Below, piece after piece: positions 37,434 to 39,292 of a DNA stretch of 39,292 nt. This stretch comes from an uncultured Gammaproteobacteria bacterium. GTDB taxonomy: Bacteria; Pseudomonadota; Gammaproteobacteria; Steroidobacterales; Rariloculaceae. The first letter of the stretch is position 1; every line of letters starts with the position of its first letter. The translations under genes and the position numbers were made by a program. Where the stretch lies: positions 1 through 39,292 of the forward strand of contig CAJWKT010000007.1 in the NCBI GenBank assembly GCA_913041665.1. The letters are read 5' to 3'. Below the pieces are notes generated by a model. It searched no databases, was not told the DNA's origin, and saw nothing but the letters and a program-made list of their open reading frames with translations.

Positions 37434-39176
37434 CTACATCAAAGGGCGACCAAGGGCTGGATTCACGCCGTTATGAAACCCTCCCTGATCACGCACCACG
37501 CGAGACTGGCCTTGCTCGTCATAGTGCACCCAAATAAGCCCGTGAGCGTCTCCGTTTTGAGGCATGTCGATTTTATGGGTGATTTCCTTGGTCTTAGCGT
37601 CATATACATAGATACGGCCCTCACCGTTACTCGTTGACCACATTTCCTTACCATCCGGTGAAAGCAGGACATGATCCGCCTTGTAGGCACCATAAAGCGT
37701 CTCTACTGCGTGACCATTGGAAGTGTCTATCACGGTGATGGTTCGGCCCAAATGGTGTGCACCCTCACCTTTATCAGCGACCCAAAGCTCAGTCTCATCA
37801 GCATTCAGGCTAGCTCCGTACGGCCCGATTCCAGTGCCATTACTCCACTCTATCGCTCCAGTCACCAAGTTAATCTTGGAAACATTAGAGGAACTAGCAA
37901 TCACATAGAGTGCCTCCTTTTTTGAGTCTACGACTGCCCAATTAGGCCGGTAACCGGGAACGGGAATTTCTTGAACCACTTCCCACGTTTTCGCATCTAT
38001 TTTAGCGACCCAAAAGGGCTTCATCGCCACTAATTTACCTTGATACAGATTAATGACACCCCTCATTCCCGTTGAACGTCCTGGCCCATAGCCTCCAGGC
38101 TCCATTAAAGCGTAGATGTACTCGTAGTCCCGGTCCGTCCAAACTGTATAGATCATGCCACCCATATCAATATCTTTAACGCCACCTACTACGGTATCAG
38201 TCTCCGGGTCATACAGCATGAGACCCAGCCCATTCGGATCTCTCGTAAACATATCAAACAGGATGTAATCACCAAAAACCTGGGCATGATGAAGACGCCC
38301 GCCTATGGTTACCTGCTTAATTGGTTGCAACGTGAGTGCATCGACTTTGAGTAAGGTCGCTGAACCCAAAACCGTTTCCTCTAAATCAATGTCTCCATTC
38401 GGCCGGCCGCCAATGATATAAGCGTATCGACCATCGGGTGACATCGCAGAAGTGTGTACTGTGGCACGAAGTTCTTCCGGGATTGCGTAGCTGGCTATAA
38501 TTTCCTTCGTCTCCGCGTCACCAACCACTATCTGGTTCCTAGTTGGTAATTGATAGCCGTCAAAAAGCACCTGAGGAGTGCTGTTCGTTCCCACATTCTC
38601 ATAAAAATAAGTGCGGCCTGGTTGTGGCTTGAATTTCGGTTCCCCCGGATCAAACTCCGCTAAGACCTGGTTTTCATAGTGACTTAGTACGCTCCCCTCT
38701 TTGGCGCGTCGCTCCCAGCTTGTGAGAACCGTGCCAAACGATTCAATGGCCTCAACGGCCAAATCGCGTTCTGTTTTCATGAAGTCGTGGTCAGGTTTCT
38801 GGTTGGCTTTTACAAAAGCGAGCGAATCTCGGTACTGCTGAGGAAGCTCTGGATCCAGAGGAAGTCCACCAAGGGTTCGAATGTACATGGAGATTGCAAC
38901 CAAATCTTCATCGCTGGGATTTAACTCCGAGATGATGACCTGCATCATAGGATTACTCTCAAACTGGGCAAATATATCTGCGGCCGAAGGACCAAAATGC
39001 AGGCTCGGGCCCACAAGTCCTTCACCGGTTTCTTTGTGGCATACCCAGCAACCTACTGGCTTAGCATGGAAAAGCTCTTCTCCTCGGGCAAACAGGATAT
39101 CCATTTCGCTCTGGGCAATGACGGTACCGCCCAGAAAGGATGAAATCATAAAAGAGAAAAATAACTTTCTTTTCAT
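37434..39176 (-). CDS. Cytochrome c/beta-propeller fusion (NirS/NirN-like domain order, tentative)
   Basis: Signal peptide; CWVCHKETGEGLVGPSL heme c domain; propeller with VHTSAMSPDGRYAYIIG and YVTN-type blades. Confidence 0.8.
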   Translation of the reverse strand: MKRKLFFSFMISSFLGGTVIAQSEMDILFARGEELFHAKPVGCWVCHKETGEGLVGPSLHFGPSAADIFAQFESNPMMQVIISELNPSDEDLVAISMYIRTLGGLPLDPELPQQYRDSLAFVKANQKPDHDFMKTERDLAVEAIESFGTVLTSWERRAKEGSVLSHYENQVLAEFDPGEPKFKPQPGRTYFYENVGTNSTPQVLFDGYQLPTRNQIVVGDAETKEIIASYAIPEELRATVHTSAMSPDGRYAYIIGGRPNGDIDLEETVLGSATLLKVDALTLQPIKQVTIGGRLHHAQVFGDYILFDMFTRDPNGLGLMLYDPETDTVVGGVKDIDMGGMIYTVWTDRDYEYIYALMEPGGYGPGRSTGMRGVINLYQGKLVAMKPFWVAKIDAKTWEVVQEIPVPGYRPNWAVVDSKKEALYVIASSSNVSKINLVTGAIEWSNGTGIGPYGASLNADETELWVADKGEGAHHLGRTITVIDTSNGHAVETLYGAYKADHVLLSPDGKEMWSTSNGEGRIYVYDAKTKEITHKIDMPQNGDAHGLIWVHYDEQGQSRVVRDQGGFHNGVNPALGRPLM

Positions 39177-39292
39177 TAGGTTAGATCCTATGTAGAGTGT
39201 CGAATTGTTCCCATTTTATCTTAAATATCGACCTAGATGTTATTGGAGGCTGCAGATACGAAAAAAAGGGAAGCGCGAGTCTTACAGTGAAT

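Noticed and set aside
1-39292. CRISPR arrays, transposases, integrases, phage genes, tRNA/rRNA
   Set aside because: No regularly spaced repeats, no transposase/integrase motifs among the ORFs, and no rRNA/tRNA-like segments noticed on reading.

Overview
The window is densely coded and looks like a proteobacterial chromosome or metagenome contig (taxonomy is inferred from gene content only). I see no rRNA, tRNA, CRISPR array or convincing mobile element. Contents left to right: (i) two tandem TRAP DctP-like lipoproteins, one truncated by the window edge, plus an exported RidA-like protein; (ii) a plus-strand catabolic set: MBL hydrolase, M24/DddP-like protein, succinate-semialdehyde-type dehydrogenase, alpha/beta hydrolase, 3-hydroxyisobutyrate-type dehydrogenase, and a Gfo/Idh/MocA oxidoreductase, with a convergent CDGSH protein; (iii) a minus-strand, roughly 8.9-kb co-directional cluster (9589-18489) built around a TTQ amine dehydrogenase, probably aromatic-amine type (large subunit, MauE, MauD, light chain). 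It also holds three c-type cytochromes, a Tat-signal-bearing thiamine-diphosphate enzyme and three exported DUF6152-type or related proteins; (iv) a TctCBA tricarboxylate-type transporter; (v) feoAB behind what look like tandem Fur boxes; (vi) an MFS/spermidine-synthase/TPR fusion; (vii) a TPR + outer-membrane-barrel protein beside a TbpB-barrel-like lipoprotein, a candidate divergent Slam (type XI secretion) pair; (viii) DapA-family and SIMPL genes; (ix) a cytochrome c/beta-propeller fusion with SCO1, a CcdA/DsbD-like protein and a second beta-propeller. Best candidates for something undescribed are the exported ThDP enzyme with cytochromes next to the TTQ dehydrogenase, and the Slam-like/TbpB-like pair. 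All family calls come from motif reading and memory; no search was run.
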